Source: Alphaproteobacteria bacterium (GTDB lineage Bacteria; Pseudomonadota; Alphaproteobacteria; Rhodobacterales; Rhodobacteraceae). Taken from it: DNA of 64,000 nt. This document shows, piece after piece, positions 1-8,393 of this stretch (position 1 is its first letter; every line of letters starts with the position of its first letter). The stretch is taken from positions 290,372-354,371 of the forward strand of contig JAUIFH010000004.1 in the NCBI GenBank assembly GCA_030429495.1, in the 5' to 3' direction. A program made the position numbers and the translations under genes. A model generated the notes under the pieces. The model had not been told where the DNA came from and searched no databases. It worked only from the letters and a program-made list of their open reading frames with translations.

Positions 1-156
1 CGCCTCGGCGTCCTCGCGCGTGTAGATGTCGTTCGTGATGACGCCGACTGACAGTGTCGGATACAGCAACCGCGCAAGCGACGCCGTCAGTGTAGTCTTG
101 CCGGCGCCTACGGGTCCGCCGATGCCAATACGCAAGGGGCCGTTAAGGGTGGTCAT
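1..156 (-). CDS. ureG: Urease accessory GTPase UreG (N-terminal part, cut by window edge)
   Basis: Only the first 52 codons are in the window. The start [20 protein letters not shown] carries the P-loop ([12 protein letters not shown]) typical of UreG, followed by the [12 protein letters not shown] segment conserved in the family. UreG is a cytoplasmic GTPase that delivers nickel to the urease active site together with UreD, UreF and UreE. Its ATG overlaps the ureF stop codon as ATGA (153-156), so it is translationally coupled as the last visible gene of the urease operon. The remainder lies beyond position 1. Confidence 0.95.
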   Translation of the reverse strand, partial: MTTLNGPLRIGIGGPVGAGKTTLTASLARLLYPTLSVGVITNDIYTREDAEA

Positions 157-797
157 GATCGGAAGAGCCTTGTGTGCAAGGTTTCGTGCCGCATTGCGGC
201 GATGTCTGACAGAAACGCGGCGCCAGAGAGATCGTCGAGCTTGCGCCCCCGTACTTCGGTTGCGATCCTGCGGCAAATCGGTGTCAGGCGCGCAAGAACC
301 GTCTGCCCTTCGGTCTGCCCAAGCGGAACCAGGCGGACTGCGACTGAGACGATGTTGGACGCGAACGCCTGCAGATACATCGCTTGGACCAGTTCCAGCG
401 GCAGTCCGGCAAGCCGCGCTGCGCGTCCAACCGCGACCGGATAGACGAGATCCGACAGGGCGATACCGTGACTGGCGGATACCGTCGCCGCGAAGGCCCG
501 CCCCATCAGCAGGCTTTCCCGCATCCGTTCCGCCGAGGCGGTGAAGGCACGCGCCGAAGCATCGACATGGTCCAGCGCGTCTTCGTCGCGTGCGGCGTGG
601 GCGGCCGCCAGGATGATGGCGTCGTTTGCCCCCGTCCCATGGCAAAGAACGTCCTCCAGCCAGGCCCGCAGCGTTTCGCCACCGCTCACCACACCGTCCT
701 GCACTGCGGTTTCCAGCCCGTGCGAATAGGCGAAGGCACCCACTGGGAAGGCGGGCGACAGCCACTGGGCAAGGACGAGTGTCGCGTCAGTGTGCAT
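153..797 (-). CDS. ureF: Urease accessory protein UreF
   Basis: A 214-residue protein with the UreF start [21 protein letters not shown] and the family's mostly helical body ending in [12 protein letters not shown]. UreF binds the urease-UreD complex and acts as a checkpoint for UreG-driven nickel insertion in the cytoplasm. I chose the ATG at 797 ([12 protein letters not shown]) because the open frame upstream of it only reads through the ureE tail in another phase. This start overlaps the ureE end by 11 bases and the gene end overlaps ureG as ATGA, which implies tight coupling. Confidence 0.93.
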   Translation of the reverse strand: MHTDATLVLAQWLSPAFPVGAFAYSHGLETAVQDGVVSGGETLRAWLEDVLCHGTGANDAIILAAAHAARDEDALDHVDASARAFTASAERMRESLLMGRAFAATVSASHGIALSDLVYPVAVGRAARLAGLPLELVQAMYLQAFASNIVSVAVRLVPLGQTEGQTVLARLTPICRRIATEVRGRKLDDLSGAAFLSDIAAMRHETLHTRLFRS

Positions 798-1257
798 GGG
801 TGGTGTGCCCGTGTTCGTGTGAATGTGTACGTCCGTGGCCATAAGCGCCTCCCTCGGGCGTGAAGGCCGCGCGCGTGGGACGGACAATCGCGCCGAGATG
901 TTCAAGCATATGCTCGATCACCGGATCGCGCTGGATGAGCAGCCGGTCTCGCTCCACCTGGCAGGGCGTGTGGCGATTGCCGATATGCCAGGCCAGCCGG
1001 GGAAGGTTGCCGCGCACCTCGAACAGGTCTTCCCTGGCCGCAACGATCGCGACATACCGCCTGTCGGGAAGCAAAATCGCATCCCCGTCGTCAAGCGAGG
1101 TGGTTTGCGGCAAGTCCACAAGAAAACTCAGGCCGCAATCTGTCGAAAGACGTTTTCGCCTGAGGAATCGGGCGGCGTAGTCGAGCGTGCAGCGCAAGGC
1201 GCACCCACTCCAGTCTCCCTTGCGGATGATCGTCTGCGCGATGGGAAGTTCCAGCAT
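787..1257 (-). CDS. ureE: Urease accessory nickel chaperone UreE
   Basis: A 156-residue protein. The N-terminal peptide-binding-like domain (about residues 1-75) contains the family segment FLVDLPQTTSLDDGDA, followed by the metal-binding domain with GNRHTPCQ and a histidine-rich tail ([17 protein letters not shown], about residues 139-156). UreE is a cytoplasmic Ni(II) metallochaperone that feeds UreG. The His tail suggests extra nickel storage or buffering capacity. It lies 9 bases downstream of ureC and overlaps ureF. Confidence 0.94.
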   Translation of the reverse strand: MLELPIAQTIIRKGDWSGCALRCTLDYAARFLRRKRLSTDCGLSFLVDLPQTTSLDDGDAILLPDRRYVAIVAAREDLFEVRGNLPRLAWHIGNRHTPCQVERDRLLIQRDPVIEHMLEHLGAIVRPTRAAFTPEGGAYGHGRTHSHEHGHTTHAH

Positions 1258-1266
1258 GTTGCGTCC

Positions 1267-2976
1267 TCAGAACAGGAAGTAGCGTTGCGCCATGGGAAGG
1301 ACTTCCGCCGGCTGGCAAGTCAGAAGTTCACCGTCGGCGCGCACCTCGTACGTTTCGGGATCGACCTCCATCTTCGGAAGCACCGTATTGAGAACCATGT
1401 CGGCCTTGCCGATCGTGCGCGTGCCGTGGACCGCGAACACGTCCTTTGCGAGGCCGAGTTTCTGCCGGATCCCCGCCGCCTCTGCCGCCGCCGAAACGAA
1501 AGTCACGGCGGTCCGCTCGACCGAGCGGCCAAGCGAGCCCCACATCGGGCGGGAATAGACCGGCTGCGGCGTCGGGATCGAGGCGTTCGGATCACCCATC
1601 TGTGCGCAGACGATGGTGCCCGACATCAGGACCATTTCCGGCTTCACGCCGAAGAAGGCCGGATGCCACAGGACAAGGTCTGCGCGCTTGCCCTCCTGCA
1701 CCGATCCGATCTCGCGCGAGACGCCGTGGGCGATGGCCGGGTTGATCGTGTATTTGGCAATGTAGCGGCGGACGCGGAAGTTGTCGTTCTGACCCGTCTC
1801 CTCGGGCAAGCGGCCGCGCTGCTTCTTCATCTTGTCCGCCGTCTGCCAGGTGCGGATTATTACCTCGCCCACCCGGCCCATCGCCTGGCTGTCCGACGCG
1901 ATGATCGAGAATGCACCCAAGTCGTGCAGGATGTCCTCGGCGGCGATCGTTTCGCGCCGGATGCGGCTTTCGGCAAAGGCCACATCCTCGGGGATGGACT
2001 TGTCGAGGTGGTGGCAGACCATCAGCATGTCGAGATGCTCTTCGATCGTATTCACCGTGAAGGGTCGTGTGGGATTGGTCGACGACGGCAGCACGTTGGC
2101 GTCGCCGCAAATCTTGATAATGTCAGGCGCATGCCCGCCGCCCGCACCCTCGGTGTGGAAGGCGTGGATCGTGCGGCCCTTGATTGCATTGATGGTGTTC
2201 TCGACGAAGCCCGACTCGTTCAGCGTGTCGGTGTGGATCATGACCTGCACGTCCATGTCGTCGGCAACAGACAGACAGCAGTCGATGGCGGCGGGTGTCG
2301 TGCCCCAGTCTTCGTGCAGCTTCATCGCGCAGGCGCCGGCCTCGACCATCTCGACCAGCGCGCCGGGAAGTGATGCATTGCCTTTGCCCGAAATGCCGAT
2401 GTTCATTGCCAGTCCGTCGACGGCCTGCAACATCCGCCCGATATGCCAGGGTCCTGGCGTGCATGTCGTGGCGAGCGTCCCATGGGCTGGCCCGGTTCCA
2501 CCGCCAAGCATCGTCGTGATGCCCGAGTGGAGCGCGTCCTCTACCTGCTGCGGGCAGATGAAGTGGATGTGGCTGTCGAATCCGCCCGCCGTCAGGATGC
2601 GGCCTTCGCCGGCAATTACCTCGGTGCCGGGCCCGACTATGATATCGACGCCGGGCTGGGTGTCGGGGTTGCCCGCTTTGCCGATCCGGTGGATGCGCCC
2701 GTCTCTCAACCCAAGGTCGGCCTTGTAGACGCCGGTGTGATCGACGATTAGCGCGTTGGTGATGACCGTATCGACAGCGCCATCAGCCCGCGAAGCCTGA
2801 CTTTGGCCCATGCCGTCGCGGATCACTTTGCCACCGCCGAACTTCACCTCCTCGCCATAGGTCGTCAGGTCGCGTTCAACCTCGATGAACAAATCCGTAT
2901 CGGCAAGCCTCACGCGGTCTCCGACGGTCGGGCCGTACATTGCGGCGTAGGCGGCGCGGCCGATCTCTCGCGGCAT
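1267..2976 (-). CDS. ureC: Urease alpha subunit UreC
   Basis: The 569-residue catalytic subunit hydrolyses urea to ammonia and carbamate with a dinuclear nickel centre. Visible active-site elements are the HIH metal ligands (about 136-138), the lysine that becomes carbamylated in [10 protein letters not shown] (K219) and the flap/catalytic region [13 protein letters not shown]. Length and ends ([20 protein letters not shown] and MAQRYFLF) are normal for the family. It follows ureB after 1 base and is part of the ureD-A-x-B-C-E-F-G operon. Confidence 0.98.
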   Translation of the reverse strand: MPREIGRAAYAAMYGPTVGDRVRLADTDLFIEVERDLTTYGEEVKFGGGKVIRDGMGQSQASRADGAVDTVITNALIVDHTGVYKADLGLRDGRIHRIGKAGNPDTQPGVDIIVGPGTEVIAGEGRILTAGGFDSHIHFICPQQVEDALHSGITTMLGGGTGPAHGTLATTCTPGPWHIGRMLQAVDGLAMNIGISGKGNASLPGALVEMVEAGACAMKLHEDWGTTPAAIDCCLSVADDMDVQVMIHTDTLNESGFVENTINAIKGRTIHAFHTEGAGGGHAPDIIKICGDANVLPSSTNPTRPFTVNTIEEHLDMLMVCHHLDKSIPEDVAFAESRIRRETIAAEDILHDLGAFSIIASDSQAMGRVGEVIIRTWQTADKMKKQRGRLPEETGQNDNFRVRRYIAKYTINPAIAHGVSREIGSVQEGKRADLVLWHPAFFGVKPEMVLMSGTIVCAQMGDPNASIPTPQPVYSRPMWGSLGRSVERTAVTFVSAAAEAAGIRQKLGLAKDVFAVHGTRTIGKADMVLNTVLPKMEVDPETYEVRADGELLTCQPAEVLPMAQRYFLF

Positions 2977-2977
2977 G

Positions 2978-3283
2978 TCAAAGCTCCCCCATGACCTTCT
3001 GATTGAAACCGAAGATGCGGCGGGCTCCGCCGATCGGGATCAGTTGCACCTTGCGGCGCTGGCCGGGTTCAAACCGCACTGCCGTCCCTGCGGGAATATC
3101 CAGCCGCATCCCCCGCGCCGTTTCGCGGTCGAAGACGAGTGCCGAGTTGCTTTCGGCGAAATGGTAGTGGCTGCCAACCTGGACAGGACGATCCCCGGCG
3201 TTGGCGACCATCAGCACAATAGCGGCCCGCCCGGCGTTCAGGATCAAAGTGTCGGCGCCCGAGACGATTTCGCCCGGTATCAT
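2978..3283 (-). CDS. ureB: Urease beta subunit UreB
   Basis: A 101-residue protein starting [19 protein letters not shown] and carrying the conserved [13 protein letters not shown] and [15 protein letters not shown] segments of urease beta subunits. It assembles with UreA and UreC into the (UreABC)3 enzyme in the cytoplasm. The start codon overlaps the stop of the preceding small membrane-protein gene as ATGA, so a gene that is not a urease subunit is translationally coupled to it. Confidence 0.97.
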   Translation of the reverse strand: MIPGEIVSGADTLILNAGRAAIVLMVANAGDRPVQVGSHYHFAESNSALVFDRETARGMRLDIPAGTAVRFEPGQRRKVQLIPIGGARRIFGFNQKVMGEL

Positions 3284-3471
3284 TTCGCGGCCTTGGCCTT
3301 GGCCAGCGCCGCCGATGCCACACGAAACAGGCCTACGGCACCAAGTGCGGCCGCTGCTCCCAGAAATGCGAACCAGATTTCGCTGCCGTGAGGATGAAGG
3401 TGCCCGCCGGGATTAGCCAACGCCTCGCCGGCAAGCAGGGAAAGAATGATCGTAAGGGCAGTTTTTCTCAT
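3280..3471 (-). CDS. Small His-containing membrane/secreted protein inside the urease operon
   Basis: A predicted 63-residue protein, unrecognised. It begins [19 protein letters not shown], which looks like a signal peptide or first membrane segment. A short histidine-bearing stretch follows ([14 protein letters not shown]), then a second hydrophobic segment ([16 protein letters not shown]) and a basic tail. It lies 20 bases after ureA and overlaps ureB as ATGA. An in-frame start 16 codons further upstream exists but gives no signal-peptide-like N-terminus. The position and histidines make a role linked to urease or nickel plausible, but nothing in the sequence proves it. Confidence 0.75.
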   Translation of the reverse strand: MRKTALTIILSLLAGEALANPGGHLHPHGSEIWFAFLGAAAALGAVGLFRVASAALAKAKAAK

Positions 3472-3490
3472 GGCTGTGCTCCAGATACTT

Positions 3491-3793
3491 CTAGCGGATC
3501 GGATCGTGAACGGTGACAAGCTTGGTGCCGTCGGGGAAAGTCGCTTCTACCTGGATCTCGTGGATCATTTCGGGCACACCTTCGAGGCATTGCGCGCGGG
3601 TGAGCACGGTGGAACCCGTCTCCATCATATCGGCCACGGACCTGCCGTCGCGGGCGCCCTCGACTACGAAGTCCGTAATCAGTGCGATTGCCTCTGGAAA
3701 GTTGAGCTTCACGCCGCGCGCCAGGCGCTTGCGCGCGACCTCGGCGGCCATGGCGACAAAGAGTTTCTCTTTTTCGCGTGGGGTAAGCTGCAT
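3491..3793 (-). CDS. ureA: Urease gamma subunit UreA
   Basis: A 100-residue protein with the full UreA pattern: [20 protein letters not shown] at the start, [21 protein letters not shown] in the middle and [18 protein letters not shown] at the end. It is the smallest structural subunit of bacterial urease. It follows ureD after 3 bases. The gene is separated from ureB by one small extra gene, whereas in most bacteria ureA and ureB are directly adjacent. Confidence 0.97.
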   Translation of the reverse strand: MQLTPREKEKLFVAMAAEVARKRLARGVKLNFPEAIALITDFVVEGARDGRSVADMMETGSTVLTRAQCLEGVPEMIHEIQVEATFPDGTKLVTVHDPIR

Positions 3794-3796
3794 GGT

Positions 3797-4717
3797 TCAA
3801 AGGCTCCAGACGGTCGGCAACCTGCCCTTGGTCAGGCGGTCGAGAATGGGCAGAAGGGTGCACCGCAGAAAAAAACTGTCGGGCGCAAGAACGCGCAGGA
3901 CGAGAAGTTCATCGGCTTTGAGCGAGACTCCACCTGTTGGAGGTAGTTTGCTTCTAATTGCATCCAGATGAACGGAGGCGTCTGGTGCATGGTAGACGAT
4001 GAGCGCCATTGCACCGGCCCCAGCACCGGTTGCCGGACGCGACATTAGCTCGGAGGCGTCGCCTGAAAGGTCGATTCCATCGAGATGAAGCGGCTTGCCG
4101 TTGCGCCAGATCCGGACACGGTCCGAGAACTGAACTGCGCGCAGGGTCTCGCCCATCGCGGCGCGCCCGAATATCAGGGGCTCGACCAACAATAGGTGCG
4201 CGTCACGCGCCAGATTGATCCGCAGCGATCGCCGCAGCGCGCACCGGTTGAACAGGATGGTTTCTTGCGGCAGCCAATTTAAGCGCGCGCCGCTTTCTGC
4301 AAAAAGGTGTGTTTCAACCTCGGAGATTTCTTCCGGCTGCGCGCGGTAGGCACGCTCGGCCGCCTGCGTCGTTAATGTCAGCTCGGCTTTCGACCCCGCC
4401 CACGCGCTGATTGTAAACCGATCGCCCCCGGTAATGCCGCCGGCCGTGTTCAGAAGCACTGCCTCGATGCCGTCTCCCGTTCGACGCGGAAAAAGCGATT
4501 TTAAAGAACCGGATTGGCGAAGGGTTTGAATACGTGTGACACCGTCGTCGTGAAGCCGAACTGAAAGGCGCACTTCACCAACGGCCCTAGGTTGCGCGGT
4601 GCCGAACCGGTGAGCGTAAATGTCTGACGACGCGGTGATGCCCGACCCCCATACGGCTGACTGATTATTAGTTATTAGCTTGGCAGATAGTCGCGCTAAC
4701 ATCACGCGGCGCAGCAT
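3797..4717 (-). CDS. ureD: Urease accessory protein UreD
   Basis: UreD/UreH-family protein, first gene of the urease operon. Family features seen are AVGEVRLSVRLHDDGVTRIQ, the LLNTAGGITGGDRF loop and LNWLPQETILFNRCALRRS. UreD is the scaffold that binds apo-urease and, with UreF and UreG, guides nickel activation. The start is uncertain: I list the ATG at 4717, but a TTG at 4747 and an ATG at 4702 are in frame. The conserved domain only begins about 40 codons in, so the N-terminus may be shorter than listed. Confidence 0.9.
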   Translation of the reverse strand: MLRRVMLARLSAKLITNNQSAVWGSGITASSDIYAHRFGTAQPRAVGEVRLSVRLHDDGVTRIQTLRQSGSLKSLFPRRTGDGIEAVLLNTAGGITGGDRFTISAWAGSKAELTLTTQAAERAYRAQPEEISEVETHLFAESGARLNWLPQETILFNRCALRRSLRINLARDAHLLLVEPLIFGRAAMGETLRAVQFSDRVRIWRNGKPLHLDGIDLSGDASELMSRPATGAGAGAMALIVYHAPDASVHLDAIRSKLPPTGGVSLKADELLVLRVLAPDSFFLRCTLLPILDRLTKGRLPTVWSL

Positions 4718-5217
4718 CGAGGGGGGCAGCAAACACCTGATGTCCAAAAAGAAGGCATGTCGGCCAGGGAATGCCGATTCTGTAAGCGATACCTGAATCC
4801 CGGATCGTAGGACGGCTTTGGCTGAATTACGGGTCGTGCATCCGGCTCAGACCAGAGCATCGCAACCAAGTTTGGAGCTATGACTTCGTCCATTCACACC
4901 CCCCGCAAACGACCGCTTTGCCGTCAACTCGTCGGTTCCGAGGCGGTAGTGCGAGGTACTCGTGTGAATGTCCGGTTTCGTCGACGGCGCCCGATCATCT
5001 CGCGCCTGCAACGAACAGCTGCTTCGAAGTCTGAGCACTGCCACGCTGCCGCATTAAGGGCGATCCCGATTTGGTTTGAATGGCCGCTTTTCGCGATGCG
5101 CCGCCGCGAGTTTGCACCCGCGGCGAAAGCCCGGATTCCAGCCTAGTCCGCACAAGGCGCGGAAACCACGGCACAATACCGTGCGTGGTAATATCTGGCT
5201 ATGAGTGAGAGGGGGGA
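4718..5217. other. Gene-poor tract upstream of the urease operon
   Basis: About 500 bases without a supportable gene. The longest open frames in it (such as 4880-5146 plus) are Arg/Pro-rich and resemble no family I know. Two similar short motifs are present about 110 bases apart, GAATGTCCGGTTTCG (4966-4980) and GAATGGCCGCTTTTCG (5078-5093). The promoter of the urease operon should lie near 4720-4900, but I cannot point to a convincing -35/-10 or NtrC-type site. Confidence 0.5.
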
Positions 5218-5301
5218 TGGTGGGCGACCCTGGAATCGAACCAGGCATGGGTCTCCCCGGCGGAGTTACAGTCCGCTGCCGCACCTTGCAGCACGTCGCC
5301 C
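5218..5301 (-). tRNA. tRNA-Tyr (anticodon GTA)
   Basis: The minus strand reads GGGCGAC at the 5' end and GTCGCCC followed by ACCA at the 3' end, giving a 7-bp acceptor stem with CCA encoded. The anticodon stem GCGGA/TCCGC encloses the loop CTGTAAC, so the anticodon is GTA (Tyr). The T arm CCTGG-TTCGATT-CCAGG is perfect. A longer than usual variable region fits the class II structure expected of bacterial tRNA-Tyr. Length is 84 nt including CCA. Confidence 0.95.
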
Positions 5302-5467
5302 GACGCGAGGGGTGATTACTGTGCGGGGCGGACAGCGTCAACAGCAAATACGGGTGCGGTTTCGCTGTGTTGCGGTCGGCGGCTTGTCGGCGGGGCTTCA
5401 CAGACCCCATGCCATGCAGTAGTCGGGGCCGGGCGCGCCGTAGCGCCGGATCAGAGAGGCGAGAGGC

Positions 5468-6247
5468 ATGAAAAAACCCGTCTGGGTCGTCGAGAAGGAA
5501 CGTGCCCGCCGCGCGGCTGCCGCCGAGACCGTGTGGCTTTTCGGGCTTCATGCCGTGCGCGATGCGTTGCTCAATCCGCGGCGCGAGAAACTGAGGCTCG
5601 TCCTGACCAAGAACGCTGCCGACCGGCTGGACGCCGCCGTGGCCGAGGGTCCTGCCGCCGAGATTGTCGATCCGCGCAAGTTCGATAGCCATGTGCCGCT
5701 CGGCCCCGACAGCGTGCATCAGGGGGCGGCGCTGGAGGTGAAGCCACTTTCCTGGGGCGGGCTGGATGCGGTCTGCGCGGGTGGGGAGGGCAAGGCGCTT
5801 GTCGTCCTTCTCGACCGGGTGACGGACCCGCACAATGTCGGTGCGATCCTTCGGTCGGCGGAGGTGTTCGGAGCTCGCGCGGTCATTGCGCCCGCACGCC
5901 ATTCGGCGCCCGAAACCGGTGCGCTTGCCAAGACTGCGAGCGGTGCGCTGGAACGCCAGCCCTATCTGCGTGTCGGGAACCTCGCCGAGGCGATGGAACG
6001 GCTGCGCACCATGGGCTATCTGCTTCTCGGCCTCGATGGTGAGGGCGAGGCGACGCTCGGCGACGCACTCGTGCACGCGGGGGGGCGGCCGGTCGCGCTG
6101 GTGCTGGGCGCCGAGGGGCCCGGGCTGCGCGAAAAGACGCGAGAGACCTGTGATCGCCTCGTTCGCATCCCCTTCGCCGGGGGCTTCGGATCGCTGAACG
6201 TCTCCAACGCGGCGGCCGTCGCGCTCTATGCCGCCTCCACGCAGTAG
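5468..6247 (+). CDS. rlmB: 23S rRNA (guanosine-2'-O-)-methyltransferase RlmB (SpoU/TrmH family)
   Basis: A 259-residue SpoU-family methyltransferase. The N-terminal substrate-binding domain has LFGLHAVRDALLNPRREK. The C-terminal knotted SPOUT domain has the three family motifs: VVLLDRVTDPHNVGAILRSA, VALVLGAEGPGLREKTRE and IPFAGGFGSLNVSNAAAVAL. RlmB methylates G2251 in the 23S rRNA peptidyl-transferase loop. TrmH-like tRNA specificity cannot be fully excluded from sequence alone. The gene is close to the tRNA-Tyr gene but on the opposite strand. A GAGAGGCGAGAGGC leader supplies the ribosome-binding site. Confidence 0.88.
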   Translation: MKKPVWVVEKERARRAAAAETVWLFGLHAVRDALLNPRREKLRLVLTKNAADRLDAAVAEGPAAEIVDPRKFDSHVPLGPDSVHQGAALEVKPLSWGGLDAVCAGGEGKALVVLLDRVTDPHNVGAILRSAEVFGARAVIAPARHSAPETGALAKTASGALERQPYLRVGNLAEAMERLRTMGYLLLGLDGEGEATLGDALVHAGGRPVALVLGAEGPGLREKTRETCDRLVRIPFAGGFGSLNVSNAAAVALYAASTQ

Positions 6248-6369
6248 ATGCACGGCTGTTCACCGGTTTCTTACGGGGGATCACGCTTGCGGGAGGTATC
6301 TTTCGCGGCGCGGGCAGCGGTGCCATGTTGTGCGGGTAGCCGGGCGCCGTCGCCCGTGAAGGAGCCGAC

Positions 6370-6831
6370 ATGACGCTGACCCGCCGCGCCCTCTTTGCCC
6401 TCGCCCTGGCGATTCCCGTTGCGGGCACGATCCTGCGACCCGCCTTTGCCGATGAGCCGGAGGTCTTCGCGCCGGGTGGCGTGGCCATATCTGGCTATGA
6501 TCCGGTTGCATACTTCCAGCAGGGCCAGCCGGTCATGGGCACCGCGAGCCACGCCCTGATGTGGCGCGGTGCAACGTGGTATTTCGCGACCGCCGAGGCA
6601 ATGGAGGCGTTCGAGATGAACCCCGCCGCCTATGCGCCGCAATACGGCGGCTACTGCGCCTATGCCATGTCGAAAGGCGCGATCGCACCGACGGTGGCCG
6701 AGGCCTTCACGATCCACGACGGGCGGCTCTACCTGAACTTCTCTACCGAGGTCCGCACGATCTGGGCCGCGGACATCCCCGGCAATGTCACGCGTGCAGA
6801 CGGCAATTGGCCGGCGGTCCTTCACCGCTAG
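6370..6831 (+). CDS. Tat-exported YHS domain protein
   Basis: A 153-residue protein starting MTLTRRALFALALAIPVAG, with a twin-arginine-like signal (TRRALF) and a probable cleavage near PAFA-DEP. The mature part has a YHS-type domain: VAISGYDPVAYFQQGQPVMG, WYFATAEAMEAFEMNPAAYAPQYGGYCAYAMS. Such domains are thought to bind metals or act as small periplasmic redox/metal modules, and the exact role is unknown. It stands alone, with rlmB upstream and an IS remnant downstream, so the neighbourhood gives no functional clue. Confidence 0.8.
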   Translation: MTLTRRALFALALAIPVAGTILRPAFADEPEVFAPGGVAISGYDPVAYFQQGQPVMGTASHALMWRGATWYFATAEAMEAFEMNPAAYAPQYGGYCAYAMSKGAIAPTVAEAFTIHDGRLYLNFSTEVRTIWAADIPGNVTRADGNWPAVLHR

Positions 6832-6837
6832 GTCCTG

Positions 6838-7095
6838 TCAACAATCGGCGTAGCCAAAGGCTGTTCGAGGTCTTGTCGTTATAGGTGGCGACGCGGCGGG
6901 CATTCTTCTGCTTTTTTAAAGGAGCGCCCGACGAGATTGCGCAAGCGGTAGAGGGTACGATCCGAGGTCACGCGAAGCTTGCGGGTGTTGCGCATGGGGA
7001 GACCGACGCCATTCACTCAGAGGTAGATCGTGGCCTTGAAGCCACCTCACGAACGGCCGAAACCCTCTCGCGGAGTCCCCTTTATCCGAACGCCT
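6838..7095 (-). pseudogene. Decayed IS5-family transposase fragment
   Basis: Reading the minus strand gives pieces of an IS5-type (IS427-like) transposase. EGFGRS*GGFKATIYL*VNG is followed by VGLPMR, then a jump to TRKLRVTSDRTLYRLRNLVG, and, after a frameshift near 6905, KNARRVATYNDKTSNSLWL. These match the order of GRSRGGFTTKIHL, RNLVERCFNKLKNARRVATRYDKTA and the C-terminus in intact IS5 members. The centre of the protein is deleted and at least two stop codons and one frameshift are present, so it is dead. Terminal inverted repeats were not identified. Confidence 0.75.
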
Positions 7096-7205
7096 CATGA
7101 CAGATGCCCGTGGGTCATCTCACCCGCCGTCACCTTCGCAGCAACCATATCGTCCGGTTCTGAAAATCAATGCGTCTGTAAATCCGGCCCAGACAGGCTG
7201 GAACT

Positions 7206-8333
7206 TCACCCGGCGGCCGCGATCCCGGCACCGGTGAAGTCAAGCGCCTCGATGTATTCCTGACGCAGGACCGCGAGGGCCGCCGCAACGCCGCGCTCGC
7301 CGCCCGCGGCGAGTGCCCAAAGCGGCAGCCTGCCGATCATGACGGCTTCCGCACCCCGGATCTGGTAGCGCAAGACATCCAGGCCACGGCGTACCCCGCT
7401 GTCCGAAAGCACCGTCATCCGCTCCCCTGCGACGCCTGCGATGTCCGGTAATGCATCAATCGGCGCCGGCGCCGCATCGAGGTTGCGCGCGCCGTGCGAC
7501 GACACCACGATACCGTCGGCCCCGCATTCGGCAGCCTTGAGGGCGTCGTCGGGTGAAAGGACGCCCTTCAGAATCAGGTGCCCCTTCCAATGGTCCCGAA
7601 CCCAGGCCACGTCGTCCCAGCTCAGGTTTCCGCGCAGCGCCACACGCGGGTCGGTCGCCCTGCCGAGCAGCCGCGGTCGCATCTCGCGCGGATAGTTTTC
7701 GAGTGTCGGTAGCCCACCACCCAGAAGCGACGGCACCACCGCCTTCAGGAACCATCCCGGCCGCAACAGCACGTCCGTGACGCTGCTGCGCGAAATTCGG
7801 AATGGCATTCCAAAGCCGCTGCGGAGGTTCCATTCCTTCCGCGCACCGTAGGGCGTATCGACTGTCATCGCGAGGACGCGCACACCGCTCGCCTCGGCCC
7901 GTCTCATCAGCGCCGCTGACAGATCGAGATCTTCCCACAGGTAGAGCTGCATCCAGACAGTCGCATCCGGCACGGCATCGCGCAGACGTTCGACGGAGAT
8001 AACCGACTGGGTCGACAGGCAGATCGGAATCCCGAGACGCGTGGCGGCCCGCGCGACCGCAATCTCGCCGTCGTGCTCGATCAGGCCCGCCATCGCTGTC
8101 GGCGCGATCACGAAGGGCGCACCACATATATCGCCGAACAAGTTGCAGGTAATGGACCTTGCGCTGTTTGCCCGAAGAACGCGCGGCACGATCTCTACGG
8201 CGCCCAGACGCTCGCGCAGAGATGCCAGCGCGCGCTCGTCGCCAACGCCTCGGTCGATGTAGTCGAAAAGCCCCCTCGGCAGCCTGCGTCGGGCGGTTCG
8301 GCGCATCTCGTCGAAAGAAGAGTCATCCGTCAT
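7206..8333 (-). CDS. FMN-dependent alpha-hydroxy acid dehydrogenase (LldD/mandelate dehydrogenase family)
   Basis: A 375-residue member of the FMN-dependent (S)-2-hydroxy acid oxidase/dehydrogenase family. Family landmarks are FDYIDRGVGDE near residue 23, PTAMAGLIEHDGE near 79, ILKGVLSPDDA with the FMN-contacting lysine near 256, the catalytic histidine H280 in VVSSHGARNLDAAPAPIDALPDI, and the C-terminal RGLDVLRYQIRGAEAVMIGR. It oxidises an L-2-hydroxy acid to a 2-oxo acid. The substrate is unknown. It is the last gene of the GntR/TRAP operon, 60 bases after an FAD-type D-2-hydroxyacid dehydrogenase, so the operon can handle both stereoisomers. Confidence 0.88.
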   Translation of the reverse strand: MTDDSSFDEMRRTARRRLPRGLFDYIDRGVGDERALASLRERLGAVEIVPRVLRANSARSITCNLFGDICGAPFVIAPTAMAGLIEHDGEIAVARAATRLGIPICLSTQSVISVERLRDAVPDATVWMQLYLWEDLDLSAALMRRAEASGVRVLAMTVDTPYGARKEWNLRSGFGMPFRISRSSVTDVLLRPGWFLKAVVPSLLGGGLPTLENYPREMRPRLLGRATDPRVALRGNLSWDDVAWVRDHWKGHLILKGVLSPDDALKAAECGADGIVVSSHGARNLDAAPAPIDALPDIAGVAGERMTVLSDSGVRRGLDVLRYQIRGAEAVMIGRLPLWALAAGGERGVAAALAVLRQEYIEALDFTGAGIAAAG

Positions 8334-8393
8334 CGGTCGGACCTGCCTGGCTGAAGAGTCGTCCGTTCGCTTCGCCCGAGATGGCCGTTCTCG

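Noticed and set aside
823..2373. 516-codon open frame on the plus strand
   Set aside because: It is antisense to ureC/ureE, is rich in Arg/Asp/His and has no domain. The minus-strand genes are certain urease genes.
5054..6253. 399-codon minus-strand frame
   Set aside because: Antisense to rlmB and also crosses the tRNA-Tyr gene.
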